From Pseudomonadota bacterium (lineage in GTDB: Bacteria > Pseudomonadota > Gammaproteobacteria > Pseudomonadales > UBA5518), in contig JAKJFB010000203.1 of NCBI GenBank assembly GCA_022705125.1, positions 1 to 5,536 of the forward strand: 5,536 nt of DNA, given 5' to 3'. Positions 1 through 5,370 of this stretch are shown here, piece after piece. The notes beneath the pieces are model-generated. The model had not been told where the DNA came from. It saw only the letters and a list, made by a program, of their open reading frames with translations, and did not search any database. Each line of letters begins with the position of its first letter. Positions within the stretch are counted from its first letter, which is position 1. Made by a program: the position numbers and the translations under genes.

Positions 1-8
1 GCAAACCC

Positions 9-30
9 GTGGGTCCGCATTCATGCGGAC
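9..30 (+). repeat. REP-like palindrome 1a (GTGG head)
   Basis: A GTGG head (9-12) is followed by a perfect 8-bp inverted repeat, GTCCGCAT / ATGCGGAC, around a TC centre. It lies downstream of the aldehyde dehydrogenase stop, pointing towards that gene. Head plus hairpin is the layout of REP elements mobilised by RAYT (Y1-type) transposases. That family assignment is by structure only; no RAYT gene is in the window. Bases 7-17 can also pair with 47-57 in the next element, an alternative to the individual hairpins. Confidence 0.8.
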
Positions 31-33
31 ATT

Positions 34-55
34 GTCCGGCTGAAGCCGGACCCAC
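34..55 (-). repeat. REP-like palindrome 1b (inverted, variant stem)
   Basis: On the minus strand this reads as a GTGG head followed by GTCCGGCT, TC, AGCCGGAC. The stem is perfect but differs from element 1a at two positions on each arm (CA becomes GC on the 5' arm, TG becomes GC on the 3' arm), so pairing is kept. It lies 3 nt from 1a in inverted orientation, forming a compact BIME-like pair beyond the 3' end of the minus-strand operon. It may terminate or stabilise the transcript; no U-tract is visible. Confidence 0.78.
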
Positions 56-63
56 GGTGTGAT

Positions 64-85
64 GCCCGCATGAATGCGGACCCAC
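64..85 (-). repeat. REP-like palindrome 1c (one imperfect base pair)
   Basis: On the minus strand it reads as a GTGG head, then GTCCGCAT, TC, ATGCGGGC. It has the same stem as element 1a except for one changed base near the outer end, leaving a G-T type pair. It is the element closest to the aldehyde dehydrogenase stop codon (34 nt away) and has the same orientation as 1b. Cluster 1 therefore holds three elements, whereas the two clusters inside the operon hold two. Confidence 0.75.
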
Positions 86-118
86 GCGGGCAGGCCGATG
101 CGCGCAGGGGCCCCGGCA

Positions 119-1549
119 TCAGCCCGGGTTGAATCCCATCACCGCCTTGGTCTCGAGGAAGTCGTGGAAGCCGTGCTCGCCCCACTCGCGGCCGTTGCCC
201 GACTGCTTGTAGCCGCCGAAGGGCGCGGCGATGTCGGTCGAGGCGCCGTTCAGGTGCACCATGCCGGTACGCAATTGCGCCGCCACGTTGCGCGCGCGCT
301 CGATGCTCGCCGAGGTGACGTAGCCCGACAGCCCGTAGACGGTGTCGTTGGCGATGCGGATCGCCTCGGCCTCGTCGCGGTAGGGCAGGATCGCGAGCAC
401 CGGCCCGAAGACTTCCTCGCGCGCGATGGTCATGTCGTTGCGCACGTTGGCAAAAATCGTGGGCTTCACGTAGTAGCCGGTCTCCAGCCCCTCGGGCTTG
501 CCGGTGCCGCCGCAGACCAGTTCCGCGCCCTCGTCGATGCCGGCCTGTATCAGGCGCTGGATCCTGTCGTATTGCGCCTTGCTGACCACCGGGCCCATCG
601 TGGTGCTTTCCGCCTGCGGGTCGCCTTCCTTGACCATCGCGGCGGCGGCGCGCGCGATCGACTTGACCTCGTCGAGACGCGCTGCAGGCACCAGCATGCG
701 CGTGGGCGCGTTGCAGGACTGGCCGCTGTTGCTGAAGCAGCCGAGCACGTCGCGCGTCACGGCCTTCTGGAAGTCCGCATCGTCGAGCAGGATGTTGGCC
801 GACTTGCCGCCGAGTTCCTGGCACACGCGCTTGACCGTGTCGGCGGCGTTCTTCGCCACCTGGATGCCCGCGCGCGTGGAACCGGTGAACGAGACCATGT
901 CGACTTCCGGGTGCGCGGCCAGCGCGCTGCCCACGCCGGGACCGTCGCCGTTGACGAGGTTGAACACGCCCGGCGGCACGCCGGCATCGTGCAGCACCTG
1001 CGCGAACAGGTACGCGTCGAGCGGCGCGATCTCGCTCGGCTTCAGCACCATGGTGCAGCCGGTGGCGAGTGCCGGGGCCACCTTGCAGGCGATCTGGTTC
1101 GCGGGCCAGTTCCACGGCGTGATGAACGCGCACACGCCGATGGGCTCGCGCAACACGCGCGTGGTCCCGATGTCCTCCTCGAAGCGGAATTCCTTCAGCA
1201 CCTGCAGCGCGGCGCTGAAATGCCCGACGATCATGGCCGCCTGGGCCCTGGTCGCGAGCGTGATCGGCGCTCCCATCTCCTGCGAGATGACCGCGGCGAA
1301 TTCGCCATAGCGCGCCTGGTAGCCCGCGATGATGCGCTCGAGCAGCGCGATGCGCTCGGCGCGCGAGGTGCGCGAATACGCCGGGAATGCAGCACGCGCG
1401 GCCGTGCAGGCCTTGTCGACGTCCGCCGCCGAGCCCAGCGCAATTGTCGCGATCGGCTGCTCGGTGGCCGGGTTTATCACCTCCAGCGTGCGGCGCTCGA
1501 CCGGATCGACCCACTGACCGTTGATGTAGAACTGTTCGCAGCGTTGCAT
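119..1549 (-). CDS. NAD(P)-dependent aldehyde dehydrogenase
   Basis: Predicted soluble cytoplasmic ALDH-superfamily enzyme of 476 aa, the usual family length, oxidising an aldehyde to its carboxylic acid. Visible signatures: PWNWP with the oxyanion-hole Asn at 147, K170 in LKPSE, the cofactor-loop motif FTGSTRAG (221-228), the general base E245 in QELGGKS, the nucleophile C279 in SGQSCNAPTR, and EEVFGPV (378-384), whose second Glu contacts the nicotinamide ribose in the family. The start at 1549 is chosen because AGAAGGAG (1558-1565) lies 8 nt upstream. The ATG two codons earlier (1555) would leave only 2 nt. It is the last gene of the minus-strand block and ends in TGA, outside any REP. The natural substrate is unknown; an aliphatic aldehyde whose acid feeds the neighbouring CoA ligase is an inference. 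All key residues are present and there is no sign of decay. Confidence 0.93.
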   Translation of the reverse strand: MQRCEQFYINGQWVDPVERRTLEVINPATEQPIATIALGSAADVDKACTAARAAFPAYSRTSRAERIALLERIIAGYQARYGEFAAVISQEMGAPITLATRAQAAMIVGHFSAALQVLKEFRFEEDIGTTRVLREPIGVCAFITPWNWPANQIACKVAPALATGCTMVLKPSEIAPLDAYLFAQVLHDAGVPPGVFNLVNGDGPGVGSALAAHPEVDMVSFTGSTRAGIQVAKNAADTVKRVCQELGGKSANILLDDADFQKAVTRDVLGCFSNSGQSCNAPTRMLVPAARLDEVKSIARAAAAMVKEGDPQAESTTMGPVVSKAQYDRIQRLIQAGIDEGAELVCGGTGKPEGLETGYYVKPTIFANVRNDMTIAREEVFGPVLAILPYRDEAEAIRIANDTVYGLSGYVTSASIERARNVAAQLRTGMVHLNGASTDIAAPFGGYKQSGNGREWGEHGFHDFLETKAVMGFNPG

Positions 1550-1557
1550 CGTCATCA

Positions 1558-1565
1558 CTCCTTCT
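1558..1565 (-). promoter_or_regulatory. Ribosome binding site of the aldehyde dehydrogenase
   Basis: AGAAGGAG on the minus strand. It sits 8 nt before the ATG at 1549 and only 2 nt before the ATG at 1555, so it favours 1549. The neighbouring REP hairpin begins just 3 nt upstream in the mRNA. Confidence 0.75.
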
Positions 1566-1568
1566 GGT

Positions 1569-1590
1569 GTGGGTCGGCATTCATGCCGAC
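1569..1590 (+). repeat. REP-like palindrome 2a (GTGG head)
   Basis: GTGG head (1569-1572), then a perfect 8-bp stem GTCGGCAT / ATGCCGAC around TC. It lies in the gap between the acyl-CoA dehydrogenase and aldehyde dehydrogenase genes, in the 5' leader of the latter, 3 nt from its Shine-Dalgarno. It is paired in inverted orientation with element 2b across a 22-nt linker (1591-1612). The linker starts with GGGTGCC, which also abuts a REP stem in cluster 3. Confidence 0.82.
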
Positions 1591-1612
1591 GGGTGCCTGG
1601 CCGAATGCACAT

Positions 1613-1634
1613 GTCGCCATGAATGGCGACCTAC
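1613..1634 (-). repeat. REP-like palindrome 2b (GTAG head containing a stop codon)
   Basis: On the minus strand it reads as a GTAG head (1634 to 1631) followed by GTCGCCAT, TC, ATGGCGAC. The TAG of the head is the stop codon of the acyl-CoA dehydrogenase, and the first G of the head is the third base of its last Leu codon. It is identical in sequence to element 3b, which ends the ligase gene in the same way. Its stem differs from 2a by a compensated C-G/G-C swap. Confidence 0.85.
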
Positions 1635-3409
1635 AACATCGCCTCGTCGAAGGCCATGATCGTCTGCGCACCGGCCTGCACGGCCTCGGCATGCATCTGC
1701 GCGCGCGGCAGGATCTGCTCGGCGTAGAAGCGCGCCGTGAGCAGCTTGGCGCGCAGGAAGTCCGCGTTGTCGGCACCCGCCGCGAGCCGGCGCTGCGCGG
1801 CCAGCGCCGCCACGCCCGATTGCCAGCCACCGGCCACGGTGCCCGCGAGCATCAGGAAGTTGTATGCCGCCGCGCCCGGCACCACGCCGGCGGCATCGGC
1901 ATTCGCGCGGATCCAGTCGGCCGCATCCTGCAGCGCATCGATCGCGCGCGCGAGCCGCGTCCCGATGTCGGCGAGCGCGCCCGCGCCGAGCGCCGTCGCG
2001 ACGCCGCGCATCTCGGCGAGCAGCGACTTCATCCCGGCACCGCCGTCACGCAGGAACTTGCGCCCCACCAGATCCAGCGCCTGGATGCCGTTGGTGCCTT
2101 CGTAGATCGGCAGGATGCGCGCATCGCGCAGGTGCTGCGCGGCGCCCGTCTCCTCGATGAAACCCATGCCGCCATGCACCTGCACGCCGAGCGAGGTGAT
2201 CTCCATCGACATTTCCGTGCACCAGCCCTTCACGATCGGTGTGAGCAGCGCGATGCGTTCCTCGTGGAACGCTCGCTCGGCGGCATCGGGCGAATGATGG
2301 ATGCGGTCCTGGCTGCCCATCGCGACGTAGGCGAGCGCGCGCCCGGCCTCGGTCAGCGCCTTCATCTGCAGCAGCATGCGCCGCACGTCGGGGTGATGGA
2401 CGATCGGGGCACGCCCGGGCTGTCCGGCCACCGCGCCCTGTACCCGCTCGCGCGCGAAGGCCACGGCGCGCTGCAGCGATCGCTCGGAGACCGCCACCCC
2501 CTGCAGCCCCACCGAGAGCCGCGCGTGGTTCATCATCGTGAACATGCAGGCGAGGCCCTTGCCCTCCTCGCCGACCAGGTAGCCGATGGCGCCGCCGTCG
2601 TCGCCGAAGCCCATCACGCAGGTCGGGCTGGCGTGAATGCCGAGCTTGTGCTCGACCGAGACCGGGTAGACGTCGTTGCGCGCGCCCGGGCTGCCGTCGG
2701 CATTCACAAGGAACTTCGGGACCAGGAACAGCGAGATGCCTCTCACGCCCGGCGGCGCGTCGGGCAGGCGTGCGAGCACCAGGTGGATCACGTTCTCCGT
2801 CATCCCGTGGTCACCCCAGGTGATGAAGATCTTGTTGCCGAAGATGCGGTAATGATCCCCGTCGCGTTGCGCGCGTGCCGCAACCGCGGCGAGATCGGAG
2901 CCCGCCTGCGGTTCGGTGAGGTTCATGGTGCCGGTCCATTCGCCCGAGATCATCTTCGGCAGGTACGTGCGCTTCAGTTCATCGCTGCCGTGGGCGAGGA
3001 TCGCATCGGTGGCGCCCTGGGTGAGCAGCGGGCACAGGCCGAAGGCAATGCCGCCCGACTGGACCATCTCGAGCACCGCGGTGGCGAGCACCACGGGCAT
3101 GCCCTGCCCGCCGAGCTCGGCCGGAAACGGCAGGCTGCCCCAGCCGCCCTCGACGTACTGCCAGTAGGCCTCCTTGAAACCGTCGGCCTGCACCACGGCG
3201 CGGTTCTCGATGCGCGTGCCCTGGCGGTCGCCCGGCCAGTTGAGCGGCGCGATCACCTCCTCGGTCAGCTTGGCCACGCCCTCCAGCACCGCCTGCACGA
3301 CATCGGGGGTCGCTTCCTCCAGCCCCGGCAGCGCGGCGATTCCTGCCATGCCGGCGTGCTCATCCAGCACGAAGGCGATCTCCGTGACAGGGGCTTTGTA
3401 ATCGCTCAT
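1631..3409 (-). CDS. Acyl-CoA dehydrogenase, long DmdC/FadE5-type
   Basis: FAD enzyme forming the alpha,beta trans double bond of an acyl-CoA, passing electrons to ETF. At 592 aa it is about 200 residues longer than classical MCAD/SCAD and matches the roughly 600-aa subfamily that includes DmdC (3-methylthiopropanoyl-CoA dehydrogenase) and FadE5. Order: N-terminal extension starting MSDYKAPV, typical of this subfamily (about 1-35); helical N domain; beta domain with TEPQAGSD (165-172); C-terminal helical domain with GGMGFIEETG (413-422); catalytic base E437 in IYEGTNGIQ; extra C-terminal domain (about 460-592). The start is supported by GGAG (3417-3420) 7 nt before the ATG. It lies 124 nt downstream of the CoA ligase, so its likely substrate is the ligase product. 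The TAG stop lies in a REP head. Chain-length preference cannot be read, and a DmdC role needs more than this resemblance. Confidence 0.93.
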   Translation of the reverse strand: MSDYKAPVTEIAFVLDEHAGMAGIAALPGLEEATPDVVQAVLEGVAKLTEEVIAPLNWPGDRQGTRIENRAVVQADGFKEAYWQYVEGGWGSLPFPAELGGQGMPVVLATAVLEMVQSGGIAFGLCPLLTQGATDAILAHGSDELKRTYLPKMISGEWTGTMNLTEPQAGSDLAAVAARAQRDGDHYRIFGNKIFITWGDHGMTENVIHLVLARLPDAPPGVRGISLFLVPKFLVNADGSPGARNDVYPVSVEHKLGIHASPTCVMGFGDDGGAIGYLVGEEGKGLACMFTMMNHARLSVGLQGVAVSERSLQRAVAFARERVQGAVAGQPGRAPIVHHPDVRRMLLQMKALTEAGRALAYVAMGSQDRIHHSPDAAERAFHEERIALLTPIVKGWCTEMSMEITSLGVQVHGGMGFIEETGAAQHLRDARILPIYEGTNGIQALDLVGRKFLRDGGAGMKSLLAEMRGVATALGAGALADIGTRLARAIDALQDAADWIRANADAAGVVPGAAAYNFLMLAGTVAGGWQSGVAALAAQRRLAAGADNADFLRAKLLTARFYAEQILPRAQMHAEAVQAGAQTIMAFDEAML

Positions 3410-3416
3410 ATCGTCT

Positions 3417-3420
3417 CTCC
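3417..3420 (-). promoter_or_regulatory. Ribosome binding site of the acyl-CoA dehydrogenase
   Basis: GGAG followed by a 7-nt spacer (3410-3416) and ATG at 3409. This fixes the start at MSDYKAPV, the expected N-terminus for the subfamily. The 62-nt stretch between this start and REP 3a is the remaining leader. Confidence 0.65.
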
Positions 3421-3471
3421 GTTACAAGACCAGATTCATCTGTGTGCATGCCCGGGTGCTGCCGTCGACCC

Positions 3472-3493
3472 GTGGGTCGCCATTCATGGCGAC
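3472..3493 (+). repeat. REP-like palindrome 3a (GTGG head)
   Basis: GTGG head (3472-3475), then a perfect stem GTCGCCAT / ATGGCGAC around TC. It is inverted relative to element 3b across a 22-nt linker (3494-3515). The stems of 3a and 3b are identical. With flanking CCC (3469-3471) and GGG (3538-3540) the whole pair can fold as one 25-position stem with a single mismatch. Confidence 0.83.
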
Positions 3494-3515
3494 TGCAGCC
3501 GCCGGCAGGGCACCC

Positions 3516-3537
3516 GTCGCCATGAATGGCGACCTAC
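3516..3537 (-). repeat. REP-like palindrome 3b (GTAG head containing a stop codon)
   Basis: On the minus strand it reads as a GTAG head (3537 to 3534), GTCGCCAT, TC, ATGGCGAC, the same 22 bases as element 2b. The TAG in the head is the stop codon of the acyl-CoA ligase; the leading G is the third base of its final Pro codon. On the minus strand its 3' end is followed by GGGTGCC, the same seven bases that follow element 2a on the plus strand. Confidence 0.85.
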
Positions 3538-5159
3538 GGGAAGCGGTAATCCTTCATGCGCTCGCGCAGATCCTTCTTGCTCAACTTGCCCGTTGCAGTG
3601 TGCGGGAGTCCGTCGACGAAGACCACGTCGTCGGGAACCCACCACTTCGCGACCTTGCCCTCGAACCACGCGAGCATATCCTCGCGCGTCAACTGTTCAC
3701 CCGGATGCAACACGACGCAGAGCAGCGGCCGCTCGTCCCAGCGCGGATGATACGCGCCGATCACCGCCGCCTCGGCCACGGCCGGGTGCGCCACCGCGGT
3801 GTTCTCGAGATCGATCGAGCTGATCCACTCGCCGCCGGACTTGATCACGTCCTTGGTGCGGTCGGTGATCGCGACGTAGCCGCGCCGGTCGATGGTCGCG
3901 ACATCGCCGGTCTCGAACCAGCCCTCGTCGTCGTGCGCATCGCCCTTGCCGATGCGGAAGTACTCCGCACAGATCCACGGCCCGCGCACCTTGAGCGCGC
4001 CGAAGGATACACCGTCCCAGGGCAGTTCCTTGCCCGCGGCGTCGACGATCTTGACCTCCACCCCGTAGACGGGCCGCCCGACGCGCAGGCGCTGCGCCCA
4101 TTGCTCCTCGCTGCTCAGCGTGTCGAAATCCGCGCTCGGAGAATTGAAGGTCCCCATCGGGCTCATCTCGGTCATGCCCCAGGCATGGTGCACGTGCACG
4201 CCATGCTTGCGCTCGAACTCCTCCATGATCGTACGCGGGCAGGCCGAGCCGCCGACGATCACCCGCCGCAGCGAGGGAACCTGCTTGCCGGTCCGGTCCA
4301 GGTGCGTCAGCAGCGCGAGCCAGACCGTGGGCACGCCGGCCGTCACCGTGACGCCCTCGCCCTCGATCAGCCGCTGCAGCGTCTCGCCGTCGCCCATCTT
4401 CGGACCCGGGAACACCAGCTTCGCGCCGACCGCGGCGGCGCCGTAGGGGATGCTCCAGGCGTTGACGTGGAACATCGGCACCACCGGCATCACGACCTCG
4501 CGCGCCGAGAGGCTCATCACGTCGGGCATCAGGCAGGCGTAGGTGTGCAGTACGAGCGCGCGATGGCTGTAGACCACTCCCTTGGGATTTCCCGTGGTGC
4601 CGGAGGTGTAGCACATCGCGCAGGCGCTGTTCTCGTCGAGTGCCGGCCAGTCGAAGGTATCGGGCTCGCCGGCGATCAGCGTCTCGTAGTCGACGGCATT
4701 GCGCAGCGTGGTGTTCGCCGCCGCGCCCGCCGGCCCGAGGATCACGAAACCCTCGACGCAGCCGAGCCGGTGCTTCAGCGCTTCCAGCAGCGGCACGAAG
4801 GCCGGGTCGACGAAGATCCAGCGGTCCTCGGCGTGCTCGACGATGTATTCGATCTGCTCCGGGAACAGGCGCGGGTTGATCGTGTGGCACACGAAGCCCG
4901 CGCAGGAAGTCGCGAAGTAGACCTCAAGGTGGCGGTAGTCGTTCCAGGCCAGCGTGCCGATGCGCTCGCCCGGGCGAATACCGAGGCGCGCCAGCGCATT
5001 GGCCAGCCGCGCGCTGCGCGCGAAGGCCTCGCGATAGGTGTAACGGTGCAGCGGCTGGTCGGCCGTGACCGACACGACTTCGGCGTCGCCATGGAACTTG
5101 CGCGCGTGCTCCAGGATCGAGGTGATCGTCAGCTGCCTGTTCATGATCAGACCCAACAT
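3534..5159 (-). CDS. Fatty-acyl-CoA ligase, AMP-forming (AlkK/DmdB-like)
   Basis: Adenylate-forming enzyme of 541 aa, joining a carboxylic acid to CoA with ATP to AMP and PPi; predicted cytoplasmic. Core motifs in order: P-loop [11 protein letters not shown] (184-194), MFHVNAW (229-235), [11 protein letters not shown] (324-334), TGDV (417-420), hinge [14 protein letters not shown] (434-447) and the catalytic Lys K525 in TATGK near the C-terminus. The opening [10 protein letters not shown] is very like AlkK/DmdB-type medium-chain ligases, which commonly begin MLGxMM. The start at 5159 is set by GGAGG (5167-5171) with a 7-nt spacer. The reading frame stays open far upstream, but without family similarity. 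It is the first gene of the minus-strand block, 124 nt before the acyl-CoA dehydrogenase. Medium- or long-chain fatty acids are the likeliest substrates; 3-methylthiopropionate is possible. The TAG stop is within a REP head. Confidence 0.93.
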   Translation of the reverse strand: MLGLIMNRQLTITSILEHARKFHGDAEVVSVTADQPLHRYTYREAFARSARLANALARLGIRPGERIGTLAWNDYRHLEVYFATSCAGFVCHTINPRLFPEQIEYIVEHAEDRWIFVDPAFVPLLEALKHRLGCVEGFVILGPAGAAANTTLRNAVDYETLIAGEPDTFDWPALDENSACAMCYTSGTTGNPKGVVYSHRALVLHTYACLMPDVMSLSAREVVMPVVPMFHVNAWSIPYGAAAVGAKLVFPGPKMGDGETLQRLIEGEGVTVTAGVPTVWLALLTHLDRTGKQVPSLRRVIVGGSACPRTIMEEFERKHGVHVHHAWGMTEMSPMGTFNSPSADFDTLSSEEQWAQRLRVGRPVYGVEVKIVDAAGKELPWDGVSFGALKVRGPWICAEYFRIGKGDAHDDEGWFETGDVATIDRRGYVAITDRTKDVIKSGGEWISSIDLENTAVAHPAVAEAAVIGAYHPRWDERPLLCVVLHPGEQLTREDMLAWFEGKVAKWWVPDDVVFVDGLPHTATGKLSKKDLRERMKDYRFP

Positions 5160-5166
5160 CGGGTTT

Positions 5167-5171
5167 CCTCC
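5167..5171 (-). promoter_or_regulatory. Ribosome binding site of the acyl-CoA ligase
   Basis: GGAGG on the minus strand, 7 nt before the ATG at 5159. It selects that start over the internal ATG five codons later (5144), which has no comparable site at good spacing. Confidence 0.8.
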
Positions 5172-5229
5172 GCTCTTGTTGTCATCGAGGCCTCGCATTG
5201 TCGCAGGTGGCGCACGGCAGCGGGCTGTC

Positions 5230-5235
5230 AGTGTA
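5230..5235 (-). promoter_or_regulatory. Candidate -10 element for the ligase-dehydrogenase operon
   Basis: The minus-strand hexamer TACACT resembles a sigma70 -10 box and lies about 70 nt upstream of the ligase start. At 17-nt spacing the -35 position reads CTGAAT, a 3 of 6 match to TTGACA, so support is weak. No operator or known fatty-acid-regulator site (FadR, PsrA) was recognised with confidence. Confidence 0.28.
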
Positions 5236-5256
5236 GCGGCAAGCACCCGGCAATTC

Positions 5257-5272
5257 AGCCATTTCGATGGCT
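5257..5272. other. Small perfect hairpin in the divergent intergenic region
   Basis: AGCCAT, TTCG, ATGGCT: a 6-bp inverted repeat around a TTCG loop, between the candidate promoters of the two divergent genes. There is no T-run on either side, so it is not a typical intrinsic terminator. It could be a regulator site or chance. Confidence 0.3.
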
Positions 5273-5303
5273 CATGCCCGGCATCCGCGGCGCGGATTGC
5301 GCG

Positions 5304-5309
5304 TATACT
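5304..5309 (+). promoter_or_regulatory. Candidate -10 element for the Smr-like gene
   Basis: TATACT, a 5 of 6 match to TATAAT, 61 nt before the ATG at 5371. No good -35 box is seen at 16-18 nt spacing (GCATCC at 17). The implied leader holds two GC-rich inverted repeats: GTGCCG/CGGCAC (5325-5337) and a 12-bp palindrome (5339-5350). Confidence 0.4.
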
Positions 5310-5370
5310 GCGCCGCCACGGCAGGTGCCGCCGGCACGGCCCGCGCGGGCGCCGGACAGGGGAACCGGGG

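Noticed and set aside
9..85. CRISPR array in the left-hand repeat cluster
   Set aside because: The repeats are 22-nt palindromes in mixed orientation with unequal spacers of 3 and 8 nt. That is REP structure, not direct repeats with regular spacers.
498..1310. Plus-strand 270-codon frame inside the aldehyde dehydrogenase
   Set aside because: Antisense shadow with no good ribosome site and no recognisable domain.
21..1580. Minus-strand 519-codon frame overlapping the aldehyde dehydrogenase
   Set aside because: It is out of frame with the gene that carries all ALDH motifs, and its translation is low-complexity Arg/Ala/Gly-rich.
1550..1612. Upstream extension of the aldehyde dehydrogenase to an ATG at 1612
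   Set aside because: The extra residues translate REP element 2a and its linker, and the Shine-Dalgarno at 1558-1565 would lie inside the gene. The internal starts at 1549 or 1555 fit the family length.
3469..3540. Classical Rho-independent terminator between ligase and dehydrogenase
   Set aside because: The hairpin is strong, but neither strand has a T-run after it. The downstream gene is co-directional with its own ribosome site, so readthrough is plausible.
74..3823. Plus-strand open frame of about 1249 codons running antisense to all three catabolic genes
   Set aside because: It crosses three clearly real minus-strand genes and two REP clusters. Its product is rich in Arg, His, Ala and Gly with no recognisable domain. 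Antisense frames in GC-rich genes often lack stops, so this is a composition shadow despite its length.
3697..4890. Minus-strand 397-codon frame inside the acyl-CoA ligase
   Set aside because: Shifted frame of the ligase; Arg/Ala/Gly-rich and without domain signatures, whereas the ligase frame has the full motif set.
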